This document shows positions 1-8,646 of a stretch of DNA of 64,000 nucleotides, piece after piece. The translations under genes were made by a program, and so were the position numbers. Position 1 is the first letter of the stretch; every line of letters begins with the position of its first letter. Source of the stretch: JAIEOG01 sp964519985 (GTDB lineage Bacteria > Bdellovibrionota > FAC87 > UBA2466); assembly GCA_964519985.1 (NCBI GenBank), contig CAZFMF010000018.1, positions 7,940-71,939 of the forward strand, read 5' to 3'. Under the pieces are notes generated by a model that had not been told where the DNA came from, ran no database searches, and saw only the letters and a list, made by a program, of their open reading frames with translations.

Positions 1-2217
1 TACGGGGCGGGACCCCTCTTGGTTTTGGCCGGGGCCGGTTCGGGAAAGACTCGGGTACTGACCCACCGCATTGCCCACCTGATTCACCATTATAAAGTGC
101 ATCCTTCGGAAATCTTTTCCGTGACGTTCACCAATAAAGCGGCGGCGGAGATGCGCCACCGGGTTTTTGCGCTGATGCAAGGGCACCCGGCCTTTCGGGG
201 CGAGCGCGATATTTGGGTGAGCACCTTTCATTCCTCCTGTATGCGCATTTTGCGCTCGGACATCCACCACCTCGGCTATCTGAATCAGTTCACGATCTAT
301 GATGACGCGGATCAGCTCTCGGTGGTGAAGGCCTGCTTGAAAGAGTTTCACTACAATGACAGCTCCTTCTCCCCCAAGGCATTCCAGGGGCGAATCAATC
401 GGCTGAAAAACGAAGGCATCGATTTCGCGTCGTACCGGCCCACCCAATTTGGAGGACCCTTCGAGGAGGCGTTTACCCGGGTTTTCGAGCGTTACACGCA
501 GGTCCTGCAAAAGTCTTCGGCCGTGGATTTCGCGGATTTAATTCTGTTGACCGTGAAACTTTTCCAGCAGTTTCCCAAAGTGCTAGCGGCTTATCAGGCC
601 CGTTTCCCATTTGTTTTGATCGATGAGTACCAGGATACGAACAAGTGCCAGTATCTTTTGATGAAGCAGCTGGCCGGTCGCGACGCGAATCTCTGCGCGG
701 TGGGCGATGAAGACCAGTCGATCTACCGATGGCGCGGAGCGGATATCTCGAATATTTTGAACTTCGAGAAGGACTATCCCACCGCCCAGATTTTCAAGTT
801 GGAACAAAACTACCGTTCCAGCCGGAACATCATCGAGGCCGCGAGCCACCTCATTTCCAATAATACTGAGCGCCGCGATAAGAAGCTTTGGACCGACAAT
901 CAAGTGGGCGAGAAGATCGCGCTTTTGGAGTGCTACGACGAACACGACGAAGCCATCAAAGTCGCGTCGGAAGTCATGAATGCCCTTTCGCAGGAGTTTC
1001 CCCTCAATCAGATTGCGATTTTCTACCGCACGAATGCCCAGTCGCGTTTGTTGGAAGACATGCTGCGGGCGAAAGGCATTCACTACCAGATTTACGGCGG
1101 CCAGAAATTTTACGACCGCATGGAAGTGAAGGATCTGCTGGCCTACCTGAAGCTGATTTGCAATCCGGACGACGATGTGAGCTTCCGTCGGGTGGTCAAT
1201 GTCCCTGCGCGAGGGATCGGGGCCGTTTCCTTAGAAAAGCTCGTCGACAAAGCTAGGACCCAAGGGGTTTCGCTCTTCCGGCTTCTGGAAATGGCATTCG
1301 GATCGAAACCCGAGATCGCTCTGGAACTCGGGCGAGCGGAAAAGAATTTGCGGGGCTTCTACCAGCTGGTCGAAACGTTGAAGACCGCTAAGCGCGACCT
1401 CTTGCCCTCCGACTTGATCACCATGGCGATCGAGGACACCGGCTATCGCAAGATGCTCACGGATGAACACTCCACCGAATCGCAAAGCCGATTGGAAAAT
1501 TTGGCGGAATTGCGACAAAGCGTAGTGGAATTTGAACTGCGCAGTGGGGCGGAAAATCCCGAGAAGGAATTGACGATTGAATCTTTCCTCGAGGAGATTG
1601 CGCTCGTCAGCGACATCGATCGCTTCGATCCGGATGCGCCCGCGCTGAAAATGATGACCATCCATATGGCGAAGGGTCTGGAGTTCGACGTGGTCTTTAT
1701 CGTGGGACTCGAAGAAGAGCTTTTCCCCAGTCTGCGCCCGTGGGAGCCGGAGGAACCGGCCGATGTCGAAGAAGAACGCCGCTTGATGTACGTCGGGATG
1801 ACGCGAGCCCGAAAGAAACTCCATCTCCTATTCGCAAAGAACCGGACCATTTTTGGCAACGCGGGTTTTCGGGTGATGAGCCGTTTTGTCGATGAGATCC
1901 CCCGTGACTATATTGAGGAGAAACGTGCTGACTATTTTACCCGCCGGCGCGGCGCCATGGATCGTCCCGGTTTGATCCCGGCTCCGCAACGCACCACGGA
2001 TGAGTGGGCGCAAGTCTCCGACTATCCGGAAAGCTGGTCCCAAGAACCCGAAGAAGAGACGGAAGGCGAATACCGTCAGGGGGCTAGGGTCCTCCACCCG
2101 CTTTTTGGGGAAGGGGTGGTGCGCCGGAGCATTGGGCGGGACAAGCTGATCGTGGAGTTTGCCGGTCGGGGGATGAAGAAAATCTCCCTCAAATTCACCC
2201 AGCTCAAGGTCTTGTAG
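1..2217 (+). CDS. pcrA: ATP-dependent DNA helicase PcrA/UvrD, 5' end cut by window edge
   Basis: Superfamily 1A 3'-5' DNA helicase used in repair and in removing recombinase or stalled polymerase from DNA. The reading frame is open to the left edge, and the first visible residues sit just before Walker A (AGAGSGKT, nt 28-51), so probably only about 20 N-terminal residues are missing. Also visible are Walker B DEYQDT (nt 622-639), motif III GDEDQSIYRWRGA, the TIHMAKGLEFD motif and motif VI MYVGMTRAR. The C-terminal tail carries HPLFGEGVV, typical of the PcrA/UvrD Tudor-like tail. The gat operon starts 43 bp downstream on the same strand, so co-transcription is possible. UvrD and PcrA cannot be separated reliably from sequence alone. 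Confidence 0.95.
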   Translation, partial: YGAGPLLVLAGAGSGKTRVLTHRIAHLIHHYKVHPSEIFSVTFTNKAAAEMRHRVFALMQGHPAFRGERDIWVSTFHSSCMRILRSDIHHLGYLNQFTIYDDADQLSVVKACLKEFHYNDSSFSPKAFQGRINRLKNEGIDFASYRPTQFGGPFEEAFTRVFERYTQVLQKSSAVDFADLILLTVKLFQQFPKVLAAYQARFPFVLIDEYQDTNKCQYLLMKQLAGRDANLCAVGDEDQSIYRWRGADISNILNFEKDYPTAQIFKLEQNYRSSRNIIEAASHLISNNTERRDKKLWTDNQVGEKIALLECYDEHDEAIKVASEVMNALSQEFPLNQIAIFYRTNAQSRLLEDMLRAKGIHYQIYGGQKFYDRMEVKDLLAYLKLICNPDDDVSFRRVVNVPARGIGAVSLEKLVDKARTQGVSLFRLLEMAFGSKPEIALELGRAEKNLRGFYQLVETLKTAKRDLLPSDLITMAIEDTGYRKMLTDEHSTESQSRLENLAELRQSVVEFELRSGAENPEKELTIESFLEEIALVSDIDRFDPDAPALKMMTIHMAKGLEFDVVFIVGLEEELFPSLRPWEPEEPADVEEERRLMYVGMTRARKKLHLLFAKNRTIFGNAGFRVMSRFVDEIPRDYIEEKRADYFTRRRGAMDRPGLIPAPQRTTDEWAQVSDYPESWSQEPEEETEGEYRQGARVLHPLFGEGVVRRSIGRDKLIVEFAGRGMKKISLKFTQLKVL

Positions 2218-2260
2218 CGCAGTTGCCGAGGCCGATATCTGCGGGTAAGTTACCCCCCTT

Positions 2261-2554
2261 ATGTTTAGCCGCGAAGAAGTCCTGCGCATCGCCAAGCTCG
2301 CCCGATTGGAACTGACCGAAGAAGAAGTCGAGCGATACCGACAGCAGCTCGAACGGGTTCTCGGGTACGTCCGCGAGCTGCAGGGCGTGGCCACGGAGGG
2401 GGATGCGTTTGTGAAACACGTCCCTCGCGATTCCGTCGCCCTGCGGGGAGATAAAGTTTTGCCGTTCGCCAATACCAAGGGTCTTTTGGAAAATGCCCCG
2501 GCACTGGAAGGCGATGCCTTCCTGCTGCCCACGGTGGTGGAGCACGAAGCATGA
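2261..2554 (+). CDS. gatC: Asp/Glu-tRNA amidotransferase subunit C
   Basis: Small subunit (97 aa) of the GatCAB amidotransferase, which converts Glu-tRNA(Gln) and/or Asp-tRNA(Asn) to the correctly amidated species. The N-terminus (EVLRIAKLARLELTEEE) is the conserved GatC helix, and the C-terminal part has the usual R-D turn (VPRDSVALRGD). The family length is about 95-100 aa. The stop codon overlaps the gatA start as ATGA (2551-2554), so translation is coupled. Presence of the full gatCAB set implies that this organism uses the indirect route for at least one of Gln-tRNA or Asn-tRNA. Confidence 0.95.
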   Translation: MFSREEVLRIAKLARLELTEEEVERYRQQLERVLGYVRELQGVATEGDAFVKHVPRDSVALRGDKVLPFANTKGLLENAPALEGDAFLLPTVVEHEA

Positions 2555-4032
2555 GTGCATTTCGGAAGCAGGGAATTCAGGATCTTTGCGAGGGATACCA
2601 GCGTAAGGACTTCAAGCCGACGGAGGTCGTGAGTTCGCTGCTCGACGTCGTCAAAAAGTCGAATCCGGAGCTGAATGCGATTTTGGAATTACGCGCGGAA
2701 GATGTGCTCGCGCGGGCCAAGGATTTGGACGCGCGCCTCGGTGAGGCCGCGAAGCTGCCCCTGTACGGCGTTCCGATCGCGATCAAGGACAATATTCTGG
2801 TGAAGGGCTGGAAGGCGACGGCCGGCTCGAAGAGTTTGGAAAAGTACTTGTCTCCCTACACGGGAACTTGTGTGGAGCGGCTGGAGGCGGCCGGGGCCAT
2901 TGTTTTCGGCAAAGCGAATTGTGATGAGTTCGCCATGGGGTCCTCGAATGAGAACAGTGCCTTTGGTCCCGCGCGCAACCCCTGGGATCCGGAGCGAGTG
3001 ACCGGCGGTTCTAGCGGCGGATCGGCGGCGGCCGTGGCGGCCGGTTTTGCTCCCGGAGCCCTGGGAACCGACACCGGGGGATCGATTCGGCAGCCGGCCA
3101 GTCTTTGCGGCGTCGTCGGCGTAAAGCCGACGTATGGTCGCGTGAGCCGCTACGGAGTGATTGCGTTTGCGAGCTCATTGGATCAGGTCGGGCCTTTCGG
3201 GCGTTCGGTTTGGGACGCGGCCCGGATGATGGAAGTCATTTCCGGTTACGACGCGCGCGACGCCACGAGTTCGCGGGCGGTGGTGCCTAAGTTTACCGAG
3301 AATCTCGCGACCCCGGGCGCCGATTCTTTACGCAATTTGAGTATCGGTATCGCGCCCGAATGGATGGAGGGCCTCGATCCGGAAGTCCGGAAGTCGTTCG
3401 ATACTTCGGTCGAGACGCTGAAATCGCTCGGTGCCAAAATCGTCGAAGTGAAGCTCCCCCACACGAAGTACGCGCTCTCGGTGTACTACTTGATCGCGGC
3501 GAGTGAAGCGAGTAGCAACCTAGCTCGTTACGACGGTATTCACTATGGCGGTCGCACCCCATCGGCCAAGGATCTGGAGGAAGTTTATTCGCGCAGCCGG
3601 GGGGGCACGCTCGGACGCGAGGTGAAGTTGCGCATCATGTTGGGAACCTACGCTTTGAGCGCTGGCTACTACGATGCGTTTTACGGAAAAGCGAATCAAG
3701 TCCGGCGGTTGATCCAAAAGGACTTTGAAGACGCTTTCGCCAAAGTCCATTGTGTGGCCTCTCCGACTGCCCCGACCACCGCGTTCCGATTGGGAGAGAA
3801 GCTCGAAGACCCGTTGACGATGTATCTCTCCGATATTTTTACCTTGCCGGTGAACCTCGCGGGACTGCCGGGCATCTCCGTCCCAAGTGGATTGGATTCC
3901 GATCGCTTGCCGATTGGTTTGCAGCTGATCGGAAAGCTCTTCGACGAAAGCCAGCTTTTGCAAATTGCCAATGCCTATGAAAAAGCGCGCGGCCCGTTAT
4001 CGCAGCCTCCGTGGAAAGGAGATCGGGCATGA
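2551..4032 (+). CDS. gatA: Asp/Glu-tRNA amidotransferase subunit A
   Basis: Amidase-signature subunit (493 aa) that hydrolyses glutamine and supplies ammonia to GatB. The Ser-cis-Ser-Lys triad is intact: Lys79 in IAIKDN, Ser154 in GGSSGGS and Ser178 in TDTGGSIRQP, which are the same positions as in the well-studied Staphylococcus aureus enzyme. Length is typical. It starts inside the gatC stop (ATGA) and ends in another ATGA with gatB (4029-4032), so the three subunits are translationally coupled, consistent with a stoichiometric complex. Confidence 0.96.
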   Translation: MSAFRKQGIQDLCEGYQRKDFKPTEVVSSLLDVVKKSNPELNAILELRAEDVLARAKDLDARLGEAAKLPLYGVPIAIKDNILVKGWKATAGSKSLEKYLSPYTGTCVERLEAAGAIVFGKANCDEFAMGSSNENSAFGPARNPWDPERVTGGSSGGSAAAVAAGFAPGALGTDTGGSIRQPASLCGVVGVKPTYGRVSRYGVIAFASSLDQVGPFGRSVWDAARMMEVISGYDARDATSSRAVVPKFTENLATPGADSLRNLSIGIAPEWMEGLDPEVRKSFDTSVETLKSLGAKIVEVKLPHTKYALSVYYLIAASEASSNLARYDGIHYGGRTPSAKDLEEVYSRSRGGTLGREVKLRIMLGTYALSAGYYDAFYGKANQVRRLIQKDFEDAFAKVHCVASPTAPTTAFRLGEKLEDPLTMYLSDIFTLPVNLAGLPGISVPSGLDSDRLPIGLQLIGKLFDESQLLQIANAYEKARGPLSQPPWKGDRA

Positions 4033-5462
4033 GCGACAATCGATTTGAAGCCGTGATCGGACTCGAAGTCCACGCCCAGGTGCTCACTAAGAGTAAGATG
4101 TTTTGCTCCTGCGCCAATGCGTTCGGCACCGAAGTGAACACGCAGATATGCCCGGTTTGCTCCGGTCAACCTGGCTCTTTGCCGGTGATCAACCAAGCCG
4201 CGATCGAATTGGGCATCCGCGCGGCCTTGGCGTTAAACCTTAAAATCCATTCCGAGAGTGTTTTCGCCCGGAAGAACTATTTCTATCCGGATCTCCCGAA
4301 GGGCTACCAGATCAGTCAGTATGAGCGGCCCTATTCCACCGGCGGCAAAATTGAAGTCATCTTGAAAACCGGGGAAACGAAGTGGATCGGAATTACTCGC
4401 ATTCACTTCGAGGAAGATGCCGGCAAATCGATCCACGGGGAAGGTGGAACCCTCGTCAATCTCAATCGCGCCGGCGTGCCACTCATCGAAATCGTGAGCG
4501 AACCCGATATGCGTAACTCGCACGAAGCCGGTCAGTACCTACGCGCCCTGCATTCGGTTTTGCGCTTCGGGGATATCTGTGACGGAAACATGGATCAGGG
4601 CAGCTTCCGCTGCGATGCGAATATCTCGGTGCGCCCGGTGGGTCAGCAGAAATTCGGCACGAAGGTGGAGTTGAAAAACATCAATTCCTTCCGCTTTGTC
4701 GAAAAAGCGATCGATTACGAAATTGAACGGCAAATTGATTGCATCGATCACGGTAAGCCGATCGTACAGGAAACCCGCAGCTGGAATTCCGCTAAGGGCG
4801 TTACCGAAACGATGCGCGCCAAGGAACAGGCCCATGACTACCGATACTTCCCGGAGCCGGACCTTCCGCCGCTGGTGATCCCGCAGACCTGGATCGATAA
4901 AGTAGCGGCGGAAATGCCGGAGATGCCGGCGGCCAAGCGCGGTCGTTTCAGGGCCGATTACGGCCTGGGCGACTACGACGCGGGGGTTTTGACCTCGACG
5001 AAAGAGCTCGCGAAGTTCTACGAGGACACCGCGGCCAAGTCGGGCAATCCGAAGGCCACCGCCAACTGGGTCATGAATGAGCTCCTGGGACGTTTGAACG
5101 CGGCCGGCAAGGAAATCGAGGACAGCCCGGTTTCGGTCGAAAATCTCGCCCAGTTGATTCAATCCGTGGAGACGGGCAAGATTAGCGGTAAGATTGCAAA
5201 AACGGTATTTGAGGAAATGTTCGCCGAAGGTGGAGACCCGGAGTCCATCATTAAGGCTAAGGGGCTCGTGCAAATCAGCGACCCGGCGGCCATCGAAGCG
5301 ATCGTAAAGAAGATCGTGGCGGCAAACCCGCAACAGGCGGCGGACTACCGGGCCGGCAAAGTAAAGCTTCTCGGCTTCTTCGTGGGTCAGGCTATGAAGG
5401 AAACCAAGGGGCAAGCGAATCCGGCCCTGCTAAACGATCTGGTAAAAAAAGTCTTGGGTTAG
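4029..5462 (+). CDS. gatB: Asp/Glu-tRNA amidotransferase subunit B
   Basis: Kinase/amidotransferase subunit (477 aa) that binds the misacylated tRNA, activates it with ATP and transfers ammonia from GatA. The N-terminus VIGLEVHAQVLTKSKMFC, the CPVCSGQPGSLPV segment and the KNINSFRF segment are GatB hallmarks, and the C-terminus is the helical GatB/YqeY tRNA-binding domain. An upstream in-frame GTG at 4011 exists. ATG 4029 is preferred because AAGGAG lies about 8 bp before it and because it forms the ATGA overlap with gatA. Confidence 0.96.
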   Translation: MSDNRFEAVIGLEVHAQVLTKSKMFCSCANAFGTEVNTQICPVCSGQPGSLPVINQAAIELGIRAALALNLKIHSESVFARKNYFYPDLPKGYQISQYERPYSTGGKIEVILKTGETKWIGITRIHFEEDAGKSIHGEGGTLVNLNRAGVPLIEIVSEPDMRNSHEAGQYLRALHSVLRFGDICDGNMDQGSFRCDANISVRPVGQQKFGTKVELKNINSFRFVEKAIDYEIERQIDCIDHGKPIVQETRSWNSAKGVTETMRAKEQAHDYRYFPEPDLPPLVIPQTWIDKVAAEMPEMPAAKRGRFRADYGLGDYDAGVLTSTKELAKFYEDTAAKSGNPKATANWVMNELLGRLNAAGKEIEDSPVSVENLAQLIQSVETGKISGKIAKTVFEEMFAEGGDPESIIKAKGLVQISDPAAIEAIVKKIVAANPQQAADYRAGKVKLLGFFVGQAMKETKGQANPALLNDLVKKVLG

Positions 5463-5489
5463 GACGGCGAAAGCCGCAAGGAGATGACG

Positions 5490-6446
5490 ATGCGGGCTCT
5501 GATCACGGGAATTACGGGACAGGACGGTTCGTACCTCGCCGAATTTCTTCTCGGTAAAAAGTACGAAGTCTTCGGGGTGGTGCGTCGTTCCTCGACGGAG
5601 AACTATGAGCGCATTTCCCATCTGCGCGATCGGGTGAAACTGGTTCAAGCCGATCTTTTGGACCAGGTCTCCTTGACGCAAGCGTTGCAACAGGCCCAGC
5701 CCGATGAAGTTTACAACTTGGCCGCCCAATCCTTTGTCCCGACGTCGTGGCAGCAACCGGTTTTGACCGCCGAGTTCACCGCGGTGGGCGTATCGCGTAT
5801 TTTGGAAGCAGTACGCGCGGTTTGTCCTAAGACGCGCTTTTACCAAGCCTCTAGTTCAGAAATGTTTGGGAAAGTTCGCGAGATCCCCCAGACCGAGAAC
5901 ACGCCATTTTATCCACGCAGTCCTTACGGGGTGGCTAAGGCGTACGGTCACCATATTACGGTGAATTACCGGGAGAGCTACGGCATGCACGCCGTTTCCG
6001 GAATCTTGTTCAATCACGAATCTCCCCGCCGCGGTTTGGAGTTTGTGACGCGCAAGATCACCGACGGTGTGGCCCAGATCAAATTGGGCCTGTCGAAGGA
6101 GTTGCGTCTCGGCAACCTCGAGGCGGCCCGCGATTGGGGCTTTGCCGGTGATTACGTGCGCGCCATGTGGATGATGCTTCAGCACGATGAGCCGCAGGAT
6201 TTCGTCGTGGCGACCGGGGTAAAGCATACCGTGCGCCAATTCGCCGATGCCGCTTTCAAGTCGGTGGGCCTGAACTACGAAGACTACGTGCAGATTGACC
6301 CCGCGTTTTTGCGCCCGGCCGAAGTGGACCAGCTCCTAGGCGATCCGTCGAAAGCGAAGCGCATTCTTGGCTGGCAACCGGAAGTCAGCTTCGAACAGAT
6401 GATCGAAGACATGGTGCGGGCCGACCTCGCCCGTTACGCTAAGTAG
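5490..6446 (+). CDS. gmd: GDP-mannose 4,6-dehydratase
   Basis: Extended short-chain dehydrogenase that converts GDP-mannose to GDP-4-keto-6-deoxymannose, precursor of GDP-fucose, rhamnose or perosamine for surface glycans. Visible: nucleotide-binding GITGQDGSYLAE near residues 7-18, NLAAQSFVP near 77-84, SSSEMFG near 121-127 and catalytic YxxxK (Tyr146, Lys150). At 318 aa it is shorter than the E. coli enzyme (about 373 aa) but has the whole catalytic core. AAGGAG at 5478-5483 is well spaced for ATG 5490; the ATG at 5484 would abut it. It lies 27 bp after gatB but belongs functionally with the glycan genes downstream. Confidence 0.9.
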   Translation: MRALITGITGQDGSYLAEFLLGKKYEVFGVVRRSSTENYERISHLRDRVKLVQADLLDQVSLTQALQQAQPDEVYNLAAQSFVPTSWQQPVLTAEFTAVGVSRILEAVRAVCPKTRFYQASSSEMFGKVREIPQTENTPFYPRSPYGVAKAYGHHITVNYRESYGMHAVSGILFNHESPRRGLEFVTRKITDGVAQIKLGLSKELRLGNLEAARDWGFAGDYVRAMWMMLQHDEPQDFVVATGVKHTVRQFADAAFKSVGLNYEDYVQIDPAFLRPAEVDQLLGDPSKAKRILGWQPEVSFEQMIEDMVRADLARYAK

Positions 6447-7961
6447 CTATTTCAGCGCGGCGTAAATCTGTTTCACGACTGCTTCGGGTAGGGGTTTTAA
6501 AGGCACCGCTCCCATGGAGTCGTGAACATAGGCCGGTTTTCGCATTCCATTCAAAACGCAGCTCACTCCCGGAGTGTGAATCAAGATTCCGAGCGCCTTT
6601 TGCGACAGGGATGTCTTGCGCCATTCCTCGGGCAGGAAGGGATCGATTTTGGCAGAAAGCGCATCGCTGTTTTCCTGACTGCGGCGGTTGGCCGCGTCGC
6701 GCAGCGCGGCCAGGCACGAACGCAGCTTAGGTAGGTAGCGGTTTTGCCATTCGGCCCAGGGACCCTGCTGCAGCTGCGTCGAAAGCTGATCGCATAGTTC
6801 CGTGACGTGTTGGCTGATCTGTTCCTCCACTTGGGACCATCGGTCTGCACCTAGGGGAAGATCTTTCACTTGGGCCAGATCCTGGGTCCAACGGAAAAGA
6901 TCGGATGCCGAAACGCCGCCGCCGGTTTGGATGCCCGGGGCGATCTTGACCGCGAATTCCCCTTCGAGCAATGCCAGCTGCTCGAGCAGCGTATCGATGG
7001 ACCCCACTCCGGCGTTTTGACTAAAGTCGGACAGACGCACCATTTGCTGTTGGGTAAAGGCGTTCAGCGGGCGATTGACCAAGATCGCAATGCGTTGTTT
7101 GGCCGCGAACTCCAACGCGGTTTGGGAATCGGAAGGCCCGGTGTTTTTCACGAAGTAGGGGCCCGTTTCGTAAAGGTTCATCGGGAGCTGCGCCACGTGA
7201 AAATGGTGTTTTTCCGGCGCGCCATTTTTTTCCTGGGACGCGGCCCGCGCCGCTTCCCAAAAAAGGGACAAGGACGTTGCGTCCGGTCGATCCCCCGGTG
7301 CTCCCAAGGTATTGGACGACACGCCGTAGCCTTGGAGCTTACCCGCGGCCACTTGTTCTTCAAAAAAAACGAACGCGCGGCGCACGCGGTCATAAAACTC
7401 CTGCCGCAGCTCAGAGACGCGGAAGGGCGCGCCGCGTTTGGCCGCGTCCATCATGAAGTATTCCGGATTGTGCAGGAGACAGAAGTCCAGGCATTCGACA
7501 TCGAGACGTTCCAAAGATTTCTGGAGTTGCACGGCGAGAAAGTCCGGGTGGATGCAGTGCCAACACCCCTGCATGTATTTCACCATTTCCGCAAAGGGCT
7601 GGCCGGAGGCCTCGCGCTCCTGAGCGAGGGCCAGGGCTTGGCCCTGGACGTAACCGAGTTTCGAAACGAGTACGACCTGTTCCCGATCTAAAACGCCGAC
7701 CCGGATAAGTTCCGCCAACGCTTTTCCCACCGCTCGTTCGCTACCGCCGTCGGTATAGTTCGACGAGGTATCGATTAAGTTACAACCCGAAAGCAGGGCG
7801 GTCTTAAGGGCTTCGGCTTGAACCGGCGAACGATCGTCGACCCGGTAACCACCGAAACCGACGTGAGAGCAATGGAGCCCCGCCTCCAACCACCCTCCGA
7901 GTTCGGCCCGCGAATTGAAGTACTCGGCGGTGGCTTCCGCCGTTGCGTGTCCCGGTATCAT
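6447..7961 (-). CDS. Aldo/keto reductase family oxidoreductase with long C-terminal extension
   Basis: NAD(P)H-dependent TIM-barrel oxidoreductase. The N-terminal half has the aldo/keto reductase signature: Asp and Tyr of the tetrad in IDTSSNYTDGGSE, Lys in VSKLGY and His in LLHNPEYF. The C-terminal NGMRKPAYVHDSMGAV segment matches the family's last cofactor-binding region. At 504 aa it is much longer than the usual 300-350 aa, with extra helical sequence in the last 200 residues. Start at 7961 is chosen because GGAGG lies 4 bp upstream; an earlier ATG at 8018 is possible. It is divergent from bolA. Substrate cannot be predicted. Confidence 0.8.
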   Translation of the reverse strand: MIPGHATAEATAEYFNSRAELGGWLEAGLHCSHVGFGGYRVDDRSPVQAEALKTALLSGCNLIDTSSNYTDGGSERAVGKALAELIRVGVLDREQVVLVSKLGYVQGQALALAQEREASGQPFAEMVKYMQGCWHCIHPDFLAVQLQKSLERLDVECLDFCLLHNPEYFMMDAAKRGAPFRVSELRQEFYDRVRRAFVFFEEQVAAGKLQGYGVSSNTLGAPGDRPDATSLSLFWEAARAASQEKNGAPEKHHFHVAQLPMNLYETGPYFVKNTGPSDSQTALEFAAKQRIAILVNRPLNAFTQQQMVRLSDFSQNAGVGSIDTLLEQLALLEGEFAVKIAPGIQTGGGVSASDLFRWTQDLAQVKDLPLGADRWSQVEEQISQHVTELCDQLSTQLQQGPWAEWQNRYLPKLRSCLAALRDAANRRSQENSDALSAKIDPFLPEEWRKTSLSQKALGILIHTPGVSCVLNGMRKPAYVHDSMGAVPLKPLPEAVVKQIYAALK

Positions 7962-8054
7962 CGTGCCTCCGGCGGGCACAGTACCCGGGGCCGGCGATAC
8001 CGGCAATGGCCCCGGCATTGCTTTTCTTGAAGGTTCAGGTAAGAGAGGGGCTCG

Positions 8055-8294
8055 ATGTTTTCGACGGATAAAATCAAAGAAATGGTAGAGACGGCGTTCC
8101 CAGGCTCTTCGGTGCAAGTCCGGGATTTGACCGGAACGAACGATCATTTTGAGCTCGTCGTGGTTTCCAGTATCTTTGAAGGCAAGCGTCCGGTGGAAAG
8201 ACATCGGATGGTTTACACGGCCATCGGGGCCGCGGTGGGAAATGAAATCCACGCGCTCGCGCTCAAGACTTTGACGCCGTCGGAAAACGGCTAG
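8055..8294 (+). CDS. bolA: BolA/IbaG family iron-sulfur trafficking protein
   Basis: A 79-aa single-domain BolA protein. Conserved class-II KH-like features include KIKEMVETAFPGSSV, the DHFELVVVSSIF strand, and the VERHRMVYTAIG segment with the invariant His. BolA proteins bind a [2Fe-2S] cluster together with a monothiol CGFS glutaredoxin. The gene 10 bp downstream encodes exactly that partner, so the pair very probably forms the BolA-Grx heterodimer. Length suits the IbaG/YrbA-like branch. Confidence 0.9.
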   Translation: MFSTDKIKEMVETAFPGSSVQVRDLTGTNDHFELVVVSSIFEGKRPVERHRMVYTAIGAAVGNEIHALALKTLTPSENG

Positions 8295-8304
8295 GGGAAA
8301 GAAC

Positions 8305-8643
8305 ATGGTTTACCAAGATGAGGCAGAAGTTCAGAAAGTGATTTCGGAATCAGTGGCTCAGCATCCGATCATCCTTTTCGTGAAGGGCACCCCGGAGGCG
8401 CCGCAATGCGGGTTCTCTAAAGGGGTGATGGACATGTTTTCCTATCTCGAGGTTCCTTTCCAGACCGTGAACGTCCTGGCCGATCCGATGATTCGTGAAG
8501 GCATCAAGAAGTTCACCCAGTGGCCGACGATTCCCCAGATCTTTATCAAAGGAGAATTCATCGGCGGCTTCGATATCGTGCGCGATCTCTTCGAACGCGG
8601 CGAATTGGAAGCGATGGTGAAATCCGCTACCGCCCCCAAATAA
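8305..8643 (+). CDS. grxD: Monothiol glutaredoxin, CGFS type (Grx4)
   Basis: A 112-aa single-domain monothiol glutaredoxin that carries a [2Fe-2S] cluster with glutathione and delivers it to apo-proteins or BolA. The CGFS active site (Cys35-Ser38) follows the conserved Lys of FVKGTP. Downstream WPTIPQIFIKGEFIGGFDI gives the TIP cis-proline loop and the GG glutathione-binding motif. Length is the family norm. It is expressed with bolA (10-bp gap) and followed after 3 bp by the next membrane protein gene. Confidence 0.95.
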   Translation: MVYQDEAEVQKVISESVAQHPIILFVKGTPEAPQCGFSKGVMDMFSYLEVPFQTVNVLADPMIREGIKKFTQWPTIPQIFIKGEFIGGFDIVRDLFERGELEAMVKSATAPK

Positions 8644-8646
8644 GCC

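Noticed and set aside
4539..5414. Long open antisense frame inside gatB (291 codons)
   Set aside because: High GC and codon bias keep the complementary frame open; the protein resembles no family and gatB is strongly supported on the other strand.
6870..7691. Long antisense frame inside the aldo/keto reductase gene (273 codons)
   Set aside because: Shadow of a well-supported enzyme with an intact catalytic tetrad; no recognisable motif in the antisense protein.
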